The notes beneath the pieces were generated by a model, which worked only from the letters and a program-made list of their open reading frames with translations, was not told the origin of the DNA and made no database searches. The position numbers were made by a program, and so were the translations under genes. A DNA stretch of 36,783 nt from Schoenoplectus triqueter (taxonomy: Eukaryota > Streptophyta > Magnoliopsida > Poales > Cyperaceae): NCBI GenBank assembly GCA_964058805.1, contig CAXKVV010001362.1:1-36783 (forward strand), written 5' to 3'. How positions within the stretch are numbered: the stretch's first letter is position 1; every line of letters begins with the position of its first letter. Shown one piece after another: positions 11,101 through 22,898 of the stretch.

Positions 11101-13638
11101 TCTCCACACGAGGCCTTTATCCCAGCGAGTTTACAGGTCTTGGTCAAAACTCATGCAGCCATGGATCTACTGATGAGGTCAGCTCTAAATGTGTCACAAC
11201 CCAAGGAGATAATACAGAGAACTTGGGTCCTGCAAATTTTAATATATCAGATTGGGTGGAGAATTACTACCGGCTTGAGGGGCTAGAGCCCGATGAGATA
11301 TTTGAAGGAAAAGGCAGTGGTCACACAAGTGACCACATGGAGGGGGGCAGAGAAAATACAATTGAGATGCTCAAGAAGTCAGGTTAGCTTTCCTTTGTTT
11401 ACTCTGTTGTCCTTTTTGCTTCTTTTTTTTTCAAAATTTTCTTCAATGAGAGTACTGCACTGATACTATATTTCATTTTTTTATAGGATTTTGGATAACT
11501 ATTCTTTATTATTTAATTACTTCCTCTTCTCCAGAGTGGCGTGCGGAGTACCTGAAATTTGAAGAAACCCTAAAGAGAAGTTCAAATCTGCTGGTGGCAC
11601 AAAAGCCATTGTGGAGCATTCGTGAGATTTCTCCTGAATGGGCATTTTCGTATGAAATGACGAAGGTAAGAAACTAAAAAACCATCATGTTCTATCAATA
11701 GCTTATTAACATGTCATACCTTTTTTTTCATGCTTGTATGGCTGCACATCACAAGAAATATTATGTTAGGCTATGCAGATCAAATTTTTATATTACATAT
11801 TTCAGTGAAGTTTCTCGAGTTTATTAATTAAGGTGTGACTGTTGCCAATTTGGAGCTTGTAAAAGTTTGTTTACGATTTTGAAAAAAGGTTCTGATGACT
11901 GTACCACATTTATAGACCAGTATCATTACCTTCTTGCAGAATCTTCTCATGTTAGCAAAAATTGAAGAACTCGACTCGAATGTTCTGATTTTTGTGGTTG
12001 AATTTAAGGTTCTAACATAAACAGTAAAAATCATTTGACTATTACTACTACAAAAAAAAAGCAATTAAAACATTTTCTATGTATCTTACTTCAATAGATC
12101 CACATAAGTTTTTTTTTTTAATTTAAGTGATGAGGGTTTTAAAGTCATGCATCCATATTAAACACTCATGGGAGCTTGTCTACCACTTGAGTTTAAGGCA
12201 TTCAGATAGCATGTAAAGTTTATTGATATTTTTTTTCATATGTAGGTTATAATTATTGGTGATTTCCCATGCAAATTGGCCGAATCACAGCTATGGGCCT
12301 GGTTTGGCGACAAGCAAGTTCCAACCAAAATCATTCAAGAAGGTGTCCTGCAGTGTTGGTCCCCACCCATGGAAGCTGGGAAACTCAGCTTTCACATAAC
12401 CGACCAGACAGGAGAGTTGTGCAGTGAAATGCAGGAATTTGAATTCCGCGAAAACACTAATATAACTTTAACTTCTGATCCTGAAGAATTAGACCTGCTC
12501 ATAGAACTTGTGAGAACCCTCTTAGGTGAAAGTTATGAATATTTAGAAAAGTTAAACTTGCAAAGTTTGATGGAGAAGTTGTTGAAGGATAAACTACAGA
12601 ATCTAGTTCTGAAGGAAAGAATAGTGAACAGAGAGGGGATGCATGTGTTGCCTAAGAATTATCATGGGATTATACATTTAATATCAGGTTTAGGATTTAA
12701 TTGGGGGCTGAACTTGTTATTAGATTCAGGTGTGAATGTAAATTACCGCGACAAGAATGGATGGACTGCCCTTCATTGGGCTGCTCGTTTTGGGAGGTAT
12801 CTTTTATGTATATGTATATATATATATATATATATATTTTTAGTTACTCAGTTATTGCCATACTTCAAAAGCTGTTCTATACCAATCAGGTGTCCTGTTA
12901 ATTGGTCAGGTTGTGTGAGCTAATTATTTTTTCTTCCTTCCTTTTTTTTACTTTTTGCAAACATTTTGTTGTTGTCAAAAAGAATAGGTGGGAAAAAAGA
13001 GGTTTTCTCCTACACAGTACTAGTATGGTTATATGGTTGTACCATTATGTGCGTTTTAGCATTGAACTCAGTGGCCATGTCTACCTTTTCTTTTTTCTTT
13101 GTTCGAAACACAGTGAAATTGAATAAAACTAAGAAAAAGACTGAATTTTGGATTCCCTAAGGACTTGTAAGCATAGCACCTGATTTAAGTTTCCAAGCTA
13201 TTGTATACTATTAGTAATCCATATATTGTTATTATATGCAGAGAACAAATGGTTACCTCATTAATTCTGGCTGGTGCATCTGCCGATGCACTATCAGATC
13301 CCACATCATGCAGTGAGGGCCGTTTAGCTGCTGCTATAGCAGAACTCTATGGCCACGAGGGCATTGCAGCATACCTCTCAGAAACCAGACTGATGAACCA
13401 TCCACTCGCAACTGAGCACTCTAAACTGACAACATATCACAAGGACGTTCATGTAGCTGGAGGTACAGAGGATCAGTTATCAATAAAGGACTCCTTGGAG
13501 GTTCCTAGAAATGTTGTTCAGGATGCCGGACAGATCCAACAATCATTTCGCAATTCTTCTTTCAGGAGTAAAAGTGAGAATGAAAAGCGATATGATAGGG
13601 AGAATAGTAGTTATAAGATTTCTTTAGAGGAGGTGTGA
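8111..13638 (+). CDS. CAMTA4: CAMTA4-like calmodulin-binding transcription activator, C-terminally truncated
   Basis: Nine exons with GT..AG introns join in frame: 8111-8120, 9077-9202, 9665-9774, 10335-10423, 10703-10748, 11016-11382, 11535-11665, 12246-12796, 13242-13638, giving 608 residues. The 10-nt first exon splices to a CG-1 DNA-binding domain (about residues 5-127) with the PPEVLFILQ motif typical of CAMTA4. Then come a linker, a TIG/IPT domain (about 284-370), ankyrin repeats (about 430-520, WTALHWAARFG) and one IQ motif (IQQSFRNSSFR, about 575-585). Family members act in the nucleus, bind CGCG/CGTG-type sites and respond to Ca2+/calmodulin; they are usually about 900-1000 residues. 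This copy stops early, its CG-1 basic patch is shortened, and the donor after exon 5 is weak beside a C17 run. It may be a young pseudogene or a truncated regulator. Confidence 0.85.
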
Positions 13639-13820
13639 GATCGGATCTATAGTGAAGTCTCATAAGCAAGGTCATGGATATAGACCAGACCCAGTTTCTG
13701 AAAAAGCTGCACTGTTGATTCAGAAAAACTTCAGGTGTTGGAAGGAAAGGAATGAGTCCCTTCACTTGAGATGAAATGTTGTAAGAATTCAGATAAATTT
13801 TAATTATACATGCCTTCTGA
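13639..13820 (+). pseudogene. Out-of-frame remnant of CAMTA IQ motifs 2 and 3
   Basis: Just after the CAMTA-like stop, the +1 frame reads EKAALLIQKNFRCWKERNES (IQ at 13718-13750), a perfect IQxxxRxxxxR motif matching the second IQ of full-length CAMTAs. It is followed by a TGA at 13772-13774 where the family has LRQKVVKIQ. In the same frame NVVRIQINF (13775-13801) continues the alignment into the third IQ. The gap from IQ1 is about 130 nt, too short for a normal intron. The simplest reading is a frameshift plus a nonsense change. Nothing beyond (the family's ICWAV...RWRRKG region) is recognisable. Confidence 0.75.
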
Positions 13821-15796
13821 TTTGCATGGTCTAATTTTGATAAATGGAACAGAACTACCACTCTGTCTGTTTCACAGTGCACTGAATTCCAGTCAATTAC
13901 AGCTAGAAATTAGAAAAGATGAGATTTCCTTGAACTTGAACCAGAGCTATCAGTTCCAACAAATTAGGCATTTGGTTGAAACACTGAACTCCTAAAAGAC
14001 TCTGTATTTTGTTTGTGCAACAACTCAATAACAAAACATAAAATATGATAACGAGCAAAATGGAAGGTGAGAGACAACAAATATGAAAATGTATTATAGG
14101 CGCATGATTGTCATGTACCCACAGGCAAAGGTACTTTCTTTTCAGTGCAAACCAGTCAAAGCATGTGAATGTCCCTTTTTTCTGTACATTAAAATGAATA
14201 TTTCGTCTGAGATCCTCAAGAAGCATGAACAAATATTTAAGTCACTTTTATAACAATGCAAGGAGTTTCCGAATACTGGCACATGACCGATAATTCTCTA
14301 GTTGATTTTGCATAAATGCCAAACTAACCCACGCCTGAGGAGAGGTAAGCGTGTTATTTTTTAAGAAAGCGAGTGGGAGTAACATGAAACTTCTTTTGAC
14401 TTACTCAGGTGTACATAGATATCAGACTTTCCAAGTGCAAGCATTTTCATGTTCCATATGGAACCTTGTGATTAAATATTTTTTTTAGAGGGAAAAGGAG
14501 AAGCAATGATCTTTATATCTTCTCAACAAAACAAGCAAGTGCATATGTGTGTGCAGTTACTAGATGTTGTGTGTATACAAACAGATCTTTTCCAATGCAT
14601 ACATCATCGTAGAAATAAATGCTTTTAGTCTTTCGAAATCATTTTACCAGTTGGCACAAGTTGGGTTCTGTTATCGTGTGTAAATGCTCTATAAAATATT
14701 TAGATAAATGTGAAACTAGAAAGCCCAGTGTCAAAAGGAGCGTCGTAGTAATCTGATTTTGTAAGGCCCGATACCACCTAATTTCGAATCTAGTAGAGTC
14801 ATGTAATATTGCAATTTTACAAACTTACATATACCTAATAAAGGTTTTGAAGGTTTCATCGTTATCATACTTGCTTACTAATTATGTAATAGTTTGTGCA
14901 ATATTTGGTAACAAATAACATACTAATTGCGCAATACCGTTGGCAAATACGCCCAACAAAGATTTCATATTTGCTAAGATCAATATTCTCCTTGGATTGA
15001 AAAAGAGAAAAAAGACTTCTGTTTTCATTAAATCAATCGGTATAAAAATTGTATAATTTACATACTGGATTGTTCCCTTTAACAAGCGAGCTACAATTAG
15101 TCCAGAACAAGCAAAAAACCCTGTACACACGGAAAAAGAAGAAAAAACAAAAACAAAAAAGCACCCTGACTAGAATTATTTACACTAGATGGAGGATATA
15201 AACCTATGTACAGCCATTCTGATAAGATTGGCTTCTTTCCTTTTATAATCGTCTCAATTTAAAGAAAATGTGTTTCCGGATAACATTGAAATAAGGTCCC
15301 TCTCAGATGAAACGGGGAAGTATTATTTTTCTCATCACCAAAATTGTTCCTGAAAAGATAGCCAAAATAGGAAAGGGTCAGCCGATATTTACCAAACAGA
15401 GACCTCAAAACAAGCACAAAGCAAGCTACCACTGGACAAGTTCTTCACAACTTCAGTATAACATACAGATCGACATTAGAAAAAGTTCAATAATTCTTTT
15501 CTTTTCTGGCTAACAACTTTTTACATGCCAGCGACTGTGTGGATGTCATACTGGCATTAGTGAAGGAAGGGCCTAAAGGGTTGCCCATGTCAGGTATGGT
15601 AGTAGAAATGCCCAGTCCAATTTAGTTTTAGACTTCATAAACTTAATTGGGTAAATATACATCTTAAGCACTTACTTGTCAAAAAGAAACATCAATGGAA
15701 CTGTTGGTGCTGCATGCGCATTGTGTCCAACTTGTGTCAACACCCACCACCATGACAAACAACCTCTACACGTTAACAAAAATATCACACTAAAAT
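13820..15796. other. Intergenic region between two convergent genes
   Basis: It should hold the 3' UTRs and polyadenylation signals of the CAMTA-like gene (plus) and of the histidine kinase (minus). I see no further coding exon, tRNA or clear mobile element. Open frames here are short and unlike known proteins. Confidence 0.6.
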
Positions 15797-18700
15797 CTAA
15801 CTCAACTTTGTGTTTGGCTTGAAAAATCGTGCAACTTCCCTGTAGAGTTGCTCGCCTTCAAAAGGTTTGGAGACATAACCATCCATGCCGCTCTTGAGAC
15901 ATTCTTCATGTGTGGCTTGTATAACATCAGCTGTCATGGCTAAAATTGGAATATGCCAATTTTCGACGACTCTCCCATTAATTTCATGAGTTCTTTCACC
16001 ATGTTTTATTCGATCATTTAGTGCTGACTCCATGTCTCGTATACGCTTAGTCGCTTCAAATCTAAAAATTAAACAAAATTGCAAAATAAGATAAAAAGAG
16101 TCTCAGATGTCTATTCAGATTTATTCCAAAAATATTAAGTATGGGATTATTGCATATATAATCTAAAGTATATAAAAATTTTAGGGGCATAAATATGACA
16201 AATTGTTGCATATATGAAAAATCCTTAAACCCCAAAATGAACAAATAATAAGAAAAGGGAACTAGACACAACTGACCAATCATGAGGTTTTACAACTTTA
16301 CATGCCAAATAGATATTTATAATTTGTAGTAAAAGCGAAGGTCTTTTAATTTTTGCCCATATATTGTATGTATGAAGGAATTTTAGTGGCTTAGAATATA
16401 AAAAATAGTGAAAAGGTCTCAAACTTGGAAAGAAGAAAGAAAAGCTCACCCATCCATCTCTGGCATCTGTATATCCATGAAACATGCATCAAAAGCATGA
16501 GGTGGTTTGAGAAAACTGATAGCTCTTTTACCGCTATCCGCACATGTCACATCAGCCCCATATTTTTTCAAAGCTCCAGCTGCAACCCTAAGATTCACCA
16601 AATTGTCATCCACCACTAAAATCCTTTTGCCCTGAAGTAAACTTCCAAGAGACAAGTTTCCAACAACTCCATTTCGGCAATTTTCCCTATCCCCTACTCC
16701 AAACAAGGATTGTTGCAACGACACTTGCAACATGCTAGCCCTAAGGGGCTTCAATATTGTGTTCAGATTAACATCTCGAAAGGCTAGTGAGTTGCTCTTT
16801 AGCGTTGGATTTGCAAGAATAAATATTTTTGGTGTAATGCCATTAGTGAACCCAGAAGCAAAAGAAGGCCACTTTTTAACTTCTAGAGACCAAGTCTCTT
16901 TGTCGAACAACACCATATTTACGCAAAGTTTTGGTAAAAAATGGGATAAATTTGGGGTTAATTCAGATTTTATTCCAAGTCTATGGAGGTGATATGCTGT
17001 CACCTGGGCCCGTATTGGTCTATGGTCCACTATTAATGCATGCATTCCGTGGAATTCAGTGGGCTTGTATTCGCTGGAAGTTGAGTTGCCAAGGGTCCGA
17101 GTAAGTACTGCAGTGAAGGTGAATGTAGACCCAATCTGCGGACGACTTGCAAAACCAATCTCTCCTTTCATTAAGCCAACTAAGCATTTGCTGATGCTCA
17201 AGCCAATTCCTGTGCCACCATGTATACGTGCAACTGAGGGACGCACCTGGTGGAAAAATAAAGTCATCAATATCTTCCGCATGTGATGCCTTATAAAAAA
17301 GCAACACCAAAGGAATGACTATACCTTTGGAGTGTATGCTATTTTTTGGCACATGAAACAAATAACAAAATTTCCTTTACAAAATACAGCCGCTAAAAAT
17401 GAGAAATGAAGCAATCCCTTACAAAACATAGGAGATATCCAAGGGAAGACTGCCAAACACGAAAGGAGAGAAGTCCTGTTTAACTTTATTTTCATGTTGA
17501 CTTAAGATATGCCGAAACTACTCACTTGCTAACCATCTCTATCTATATGAACAACTCATAGAAAAAGGGTACTTGCCAGGAAGGGTAATTTTGGTGAGGC
17601 TTTGAAGAAACCAGAATGGAATATAACCAAAGTTTGACATACTTCAGAGAAGCAGATATGCAAAGTCTGAAATTAGGATAAAAAAGTGGGACCTAAAAAA
17701 TTTCTATGGAACTGCAATTTTTCATGTCAATTTACACCTTCGAAAAGTGCATAAGCATACCTGCATGAAAGGTGTAAAAACCCTAGATTGAGCCTCGTAA
17801 GGGATTCCCACGCCAGTATCCTCAACTGATATGATCAGGGTAATTTGGTCGGAAGAACTGGAAATGTAAGGTCCATCAAAAAGGTTTGATCCATGCTGAA
17901 AAATGCTGAAGTTTTCCAAACTTCGACTCCGAGCAGCCACAGCATACCCACTCAATGTTTTATTCGTGCTACTCTGTGGGTCTGTTTCTGTTTCTGCATC
18001 CAACAAGCTTGCTACCTCATCAACAAGGTGCACTGTCAGGTATATATGCCCCCTATCAGTGAACTAGAAAAGACCAAAATAGACGATGTCAAATACAACC
18101 AAAAAGTTTGCTTATACTAATGAGATCATTGTTTTGAATCGGGCAATGAAACCTGACCTTGATAGAGTTTCCCATGAAGTTTGTGATTATCTGTCTTATT
18201 CTACCTGGATCACCAACTAGTGTTTCTGGGACTTGATCAGATACATACACCGCCAACTGCAATAAAATGTTGAGGACAATTAAGATGTCATTAATCAAGA
18301 GAATTCATAAAACAATATAGAAGCAGCGCTATTCTAAAGAGCCATTGCACGATATTTACCCTTAGTATACAACAACAACAAAGCCTTTAATCCCCATTAT
18401 ATTTACCCTAAGTATATTGGTGGCAAAGGAAAGAGCAATGTACCTCGAGGCCTTTCTCCTGGGCCTTGCCGGAGAATAGAGATAATGTGTCATCTAAAAG
18501 AGAGCGCAAATTGAAAGGAACTGCCTCAAGTTCGAGTTTGCCAGACTCAATCTTGGCCTGGTCAAGCACCTCGTTTATCAATGACACCAGTGCCTTCCCA
18601 CTTGCTTGTGCAGTCCTCACATAGTCCTGCTGTGTAACATCCAACTCTGTGTCCATTAGCATTTGCAACATCCCTACAATATAGAAAGCTATTAAGTATG

Positions 18701-20014
18701 ACTGCTTCAACAAGAGGACATTGTTCTACAATATAGAAAGCTATTAAGTATGACTGCTTAAACCAGATCGCCATGTTATTTATTTGTATTGTGTATACAT
18801 TTAATTTTTTGTCAGTGTATTAGTACATATTTGATTTAATGTTAAACAAAATGGCATTGTTCTACATTTTCTTAATATTAAATACTGATATCAAAAAGCA
18901 AGTAATCAATTACCTAGAACGCCATTCATCGGGGTTCTTATCTCGTGAGAAACTGTTGCCAAGAACTATGAGCAAAGCAGAAATTTAATTTATATTAGAA
19001 TTAATAAAAGCACACAAAACATTAGAAAATATGTTTCACTGAGGCAACAGAATCTTTACTTAAGTATAGGAATTAAATATGGCACCTGTGACTTTGCCAC
19101 ATCAGCAGCCTCAGCACGTTTCTTGAGTTCCATCATTTCACGGTAATCATCCTCTACTTTTGCAATGCGATTCACTGTAGCATGAAAGATGTGGCCAATT
19201 AGCAGAGCAATCACTAGGGTTCCAAGTGAGGTCGTGATAGCAAGCCAAGGCAACGGTGGGTTTTGTGTAAACCTATATAAGCACAAAGCAAACAACACAA
19301 GAAGTCCACATAGAGTTCAGCGATTCATCCAATAAGCTGGCTGGGTGTTTGTATTGAAGAAATTTTATAATAAAAGAAAATTGTACATTACATTGGCACT
19401 TCTAACGAGTGTCCAGCAAAGAGCGTATGAAAACTCAACTTTACCATTTTCTCCGTAATTGACTATGGCAACTCAAAACCATCTTACTCTAATTTCTACC
19501 TGTGGTTTTGAAGCAAGACCTAGCAAATTTTCTTATTTCACCCTATCATTCCCAAATTGGGTCATTTTAAACCCCTTGAGGTTTGAGTTTCACATCCTGC
19601 CATGGTTGATTCCAGGAGGAGCTAGATAATGGGAGTTAGAAAGAATGAAATATTGTAGTCAGAGATCGTCTACTATTACCCAATATAACCGTGAACTGTC
19701 CTACATACTAAAATGTAAAAAATGAGTTTTTTGGGGGGGATAATGATTAGAGTAAAAGAAAAAAGAGGATCAATGATTAAGTTTGATCAATCAAATACCT
19801 GCAATGCATCTCATGTTTCCTGATCGGATCGCCAAAATTGAGGGCACTGATATGAGACATACCTGTGACTGTCTTATTGGGCCCATACATCCTTATCTTT
19901 CCATTAGTCGTGTCATAGACATTTACCGATATAGATTGTTTGCATGCTAGTTGGTGTAATAACTTGTCAACCAAGGCCTCAATGTCAAATATCCCTCCCA
20001 AATATCTGTTAGAA

Positions 20015-20049
<35 letters not shown>

Positions 20050-22823
20050 GCTCTGGATATTGTCATTGTTGCTGATATCTTGATTTTTCTTACTGGTTAT
20101 TGTTGTGCATACTATTATTTTTCTTTTCTACAGAGCAAACTGGATTCTTATTGTTACTGTGTTATTCTATATTGTTATTACAAAGTACAACTATTACTCC
20201 CCTATATCTGCTCAGAAATCTAACTATAAATCTAATCTATAATTTAATGTTACTTATTCATTCTAGACTTGGGCATTGCTATTGCCAATTTGGTTATTTT
20301 AGGAGATATTATAATTAGTATGATAGGAACCAAGCCTGCATTCTATAAGATAGGTACCATCACACACTGGATTTATGACACAGAAATAAAGATATTCTAG
20401 GTCCGTTCATATTATAACTTCTCCCCAAACAAACTAACCAGAATTATTAGCCAAAATTAACCTAATTCACCCATAAAAACATTGGTACACTAACTACCAG
20501 CGCATATTTCAGTACGTGGTCAGGTAAAAATTCATTGATTGATGATGTAAAAACTAACCCAATAGCAGCTTCAATGCGCTCATCTGGAGTAGCATTGCTT
20601 GGAAGCTCTGATTTGTACACGGCATATGTCAGGATAACCCCGAGACGGTTGGATTTGAGCAATGGGAAAGGAGCAGTTAGTACCCCCTTGCCTGATGCAC
20701 GGGCCCGCAAGATGTTCTCTCTGTCTTCCTACAAAGCAGTAACAATATTTCTTGTTTTATATCCATAATTCCAAAATTTTCAATATGGCGAATGAAATAG
20801 ACGGTGGAAGCTATATACACTTTCTAAATATGTGGACTAAAACATGTCCAGATGTGATTTTAGCAATAAAAAGATAAAGCTTGGTGAAACATATTGTGTT
20901 TGGTATGGAATCATGCAGCATATGTTAAACAGTACTATCATGACATTTTGGGCTCATAAAAAATTGTTCTCTATTGATCCAGTACAGACACAACACCAGC
21001 TGATAGCTTTTGGCATTGTAGTTTGACCAAAATACACTCGTACAGAATCATTCAAAGATCTGGTAAAAATTTGGGTGTACTGGTAAGCGGGCATACAGGA
21101 TTTGACCAAAACAGCGAGACATTTTCTACAAGAAAGTATGTTCACTTTTGACAGTATATTTGAACAAGACTAGTTCATCCTTGGTTAAAAACTGGTTTAG
21201 GTAGCTGTTCACTAATTGAAAAATCGGAGTACTTGAAAGAACAAAATGAAAAAGGAAGGTACTAAAGAGGGAAACCAAAAGAAAATCTTGCAACAAAATA
21301 GTATATTATACAAAAGAAACCACAATACAGAAGGAAGATGATAAAACATCAAAAAAAAGAAAAATATTTGGGGGCATCCCAAATAAGAGGTATATTTTTT
21401 TTCTCAAATTTCAGCTGAACACACTTTGATCACAAAAATATGAACAAAAAAATTACAAATAAGTTGAAATTACATACATGGCCAGTTAGCATGTCAAGCG
21501 ACACCACATGCTTATATGCATCTTGGGCAAAAATTACAGGTGCATACTCATCAGTAACTGGAACCTCTGTTGGTCCACCATCCCCCTGGTCCCGAGCCAT
21601 TGACTTTTCTGACGAGTACATTTTTTTAATGGTCCAACCCTGCATCTTCTCGAATTGCTCCCTCTCTGAATGCAAGACCTTCACTGCATACGCAACCCCA
21701 CTTGTCAGTGGCCTTTCAAACGTCGTTCTCTCAGCATATCTTGCAAATGTAGCCTGTTTGGAGATAAAAGAGTTGCTAATTATATAATTTCATAATTTCT
21801 GCTCATTCTCTAGTAAGTAATATCAGATATCACCTACTACTGGCTCCATCCCAACTTATCCTTTTTCTTCAAGTAGCTGTTTATTTCCCCCTCACTAATG
21901 CAAAGAAAGAAACAACAGAGAGAAAATTTTGGGTATTATTTGAATTATATTGGGAGAAATGGTGAAAAGAATTTATCTATTGATCATATTCCTCACAGCC
22001 AGTTAAATGATTTCAAACTATAATGCCCACACAGTGAAGTGCCCTAAAGGCAGAGGAATTTGAAAATTATTTCCAGAAAGAAATATATTTGTTAGGTCCG
22101 AACTATGATTTGCTTCTAAATTACAACTGTCTGAGTCTTTGGTATTGATCGGTAAGGTACCATGCTACACAAAAATTGTCAAAAAGAAGTTAATCATGGA
22201 AATGATCTTTGAAAACAACTAACTGTGATCATGGAAATGATCTTTGAAAACAACTAACTGTGATCAACATGATTTCAAAGTCAAGGTCATGTTAAATGGC
22301 CTTGAATCAGCTCCCCTCTCAGCCCCCAAACCCAAAACCACCTTCAAGAAATATAATTCGATTATGGGAAGCTTATCTTTGGACAGAAGTGAGTGCACAA
22401 AACTCAGATTATATAAAATTGTACCTGATCAATTGCAGAGGGGTTTTTGGCATGATGAAAGGTCGACACCAGAATTGCAAGAGCTTGTAAATGGTTCATG
22501 CTAACATTAAACTGGTCTTGGAGCATTCTGGCTCTCTCATCGCACATATTTCCAAGAGTTTCTCTTCTCTTCTCCACTTGTGCCAAATTCATGAACCAAA
22601 ATATCCACAAACTTACCACAAACCATACCACGACCCACAAAATGAGGAGCTTCTTCCACCATGTTTCCCTCACCTTTCTCGTGACAAAGTAGTGATTGTA
22701 GATGTGGGTTCGCCAGGTCTTGAAAGAGAGCTTCTCTGGCCATACCAGAGAAAAATTGAGCTTGATTTGGTTCAGAAATCCCGATTTTTGTTCCATTATG
22801 CCAGCATCAATGAACCAAGTCAT
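15797..22823 (-). CDS. AHK3: Cytokinin receptor hybrid histidine kinase, AHK3 clade
   Basis: Eleven exons join in frame on the minus strand: 22823-22425, 21753-21478, 20728-20559, 20005-19799, 19272-19086, 18965-18914, 18673-18444, 18256-18158, 18063-17761, 17246-16450, 16061-15797, giving 994 residues. Order: membrane segment (about 57-79), CHASE cytokinin-binding domain (about 95-350, with [11 protein letters not shown] and [10 protein letters not shown]), second membrane segment (about 359-384), H-box [10 protein letters not shown] with phospho-acceptor His420, N-box, G-boxes EDTGVGIP and GGTGIG, pseudo-receiver, then receiver with DD854-855, acceptor Asp899 (MDIQMP), Thr950 and Lys972. 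All catalytic residues are present. The enzyme binds cytokinin at the ER/plasma membrane and passes phosphate through HPt proteins to response regulators. [20 protein letters not shown] points to AHK3 rather than AHK2 or AHK4. The start is the first ATG after an in-frame stop; the family's extra N-terminal hydrophobic segment is not encoded here. Confidence 0.93.
18674..18759 (-). repeat. 52-bp-offset duplication carrying a second copy of the intron 6 3' splice site
   Basis: Two identical 34-bp copies lie at 18674-18707 and 18726-18759. On the minus strand each ends in the same polypyrimidine-like tract and ctatattgtag. The proximal copy is the acceptor for exon 7 of the histidine kinase; the distal copy is an equally good acceptor 52 nt upstream. 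Using it would add 52 nt and shift the frame right after the His exon. Confidence 0.85.
20015..20049. repeat. (AAT)n microsatellite, about 11-12 units
   Basis: A pure trinucleotide run lies in intron 3 of the kinase gene. On the minus strand it is (ATT)n directly before tttctaacag, the acceptor of exon 4, so it occupies the place of the branch-point and pyrimidine tract region. Confidence 0.95.
22193..22262. repeat. 35-bp perfect tandem duplication in kinase intron 1
   Basis: Two identical 35-bp units (22193-22227 and 22228-22262) begin atcatggaaatgatc, with a few bases of a third. Perfect identity suggests a recent duplication by slippage or unequal exchange. Confidence 0.9.
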
Positions 22824-22865
22824 GGGTTTATGGGAAAAATGAAGGAAATTTGAGTGAGCCTGAGG

Positions 22866-22898
22866 CTAGAAGAGGTGGATTTTCTGAGATACAGCCAT
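22866..22898 (-). promoter_or_regulatory. Candidate upstream ORF (10 codons) in the kinase 5' leader
   Basis: An ATG at 22898 opens a 10-residue frame (MAVSQKIHLF) that ends with TAG at 22868-22866, 42 nt before the proposed kinase ATG and in the same frame. If the leader is unspliced here, it would be a short uORF, and its stop would prevent an N-terminal extension. Whether it is translated is unknown. Confidence 0.4.

Noticed and set aside
12701..13160. Short plus-strand frames overlapping exon 8 and intron 8 of the CAMTA-like gene
   Set aside because: Other-frame shadows or intron sequence containing a TA microsatellite; splicing 12796 to 13242 explains the region.
18562..18774. Minus-strand frame reading through the duplicated splice site
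   Set aside because: Intronic sequence and shifted frame of exon 7. It matters only if the distal acceptor is used.
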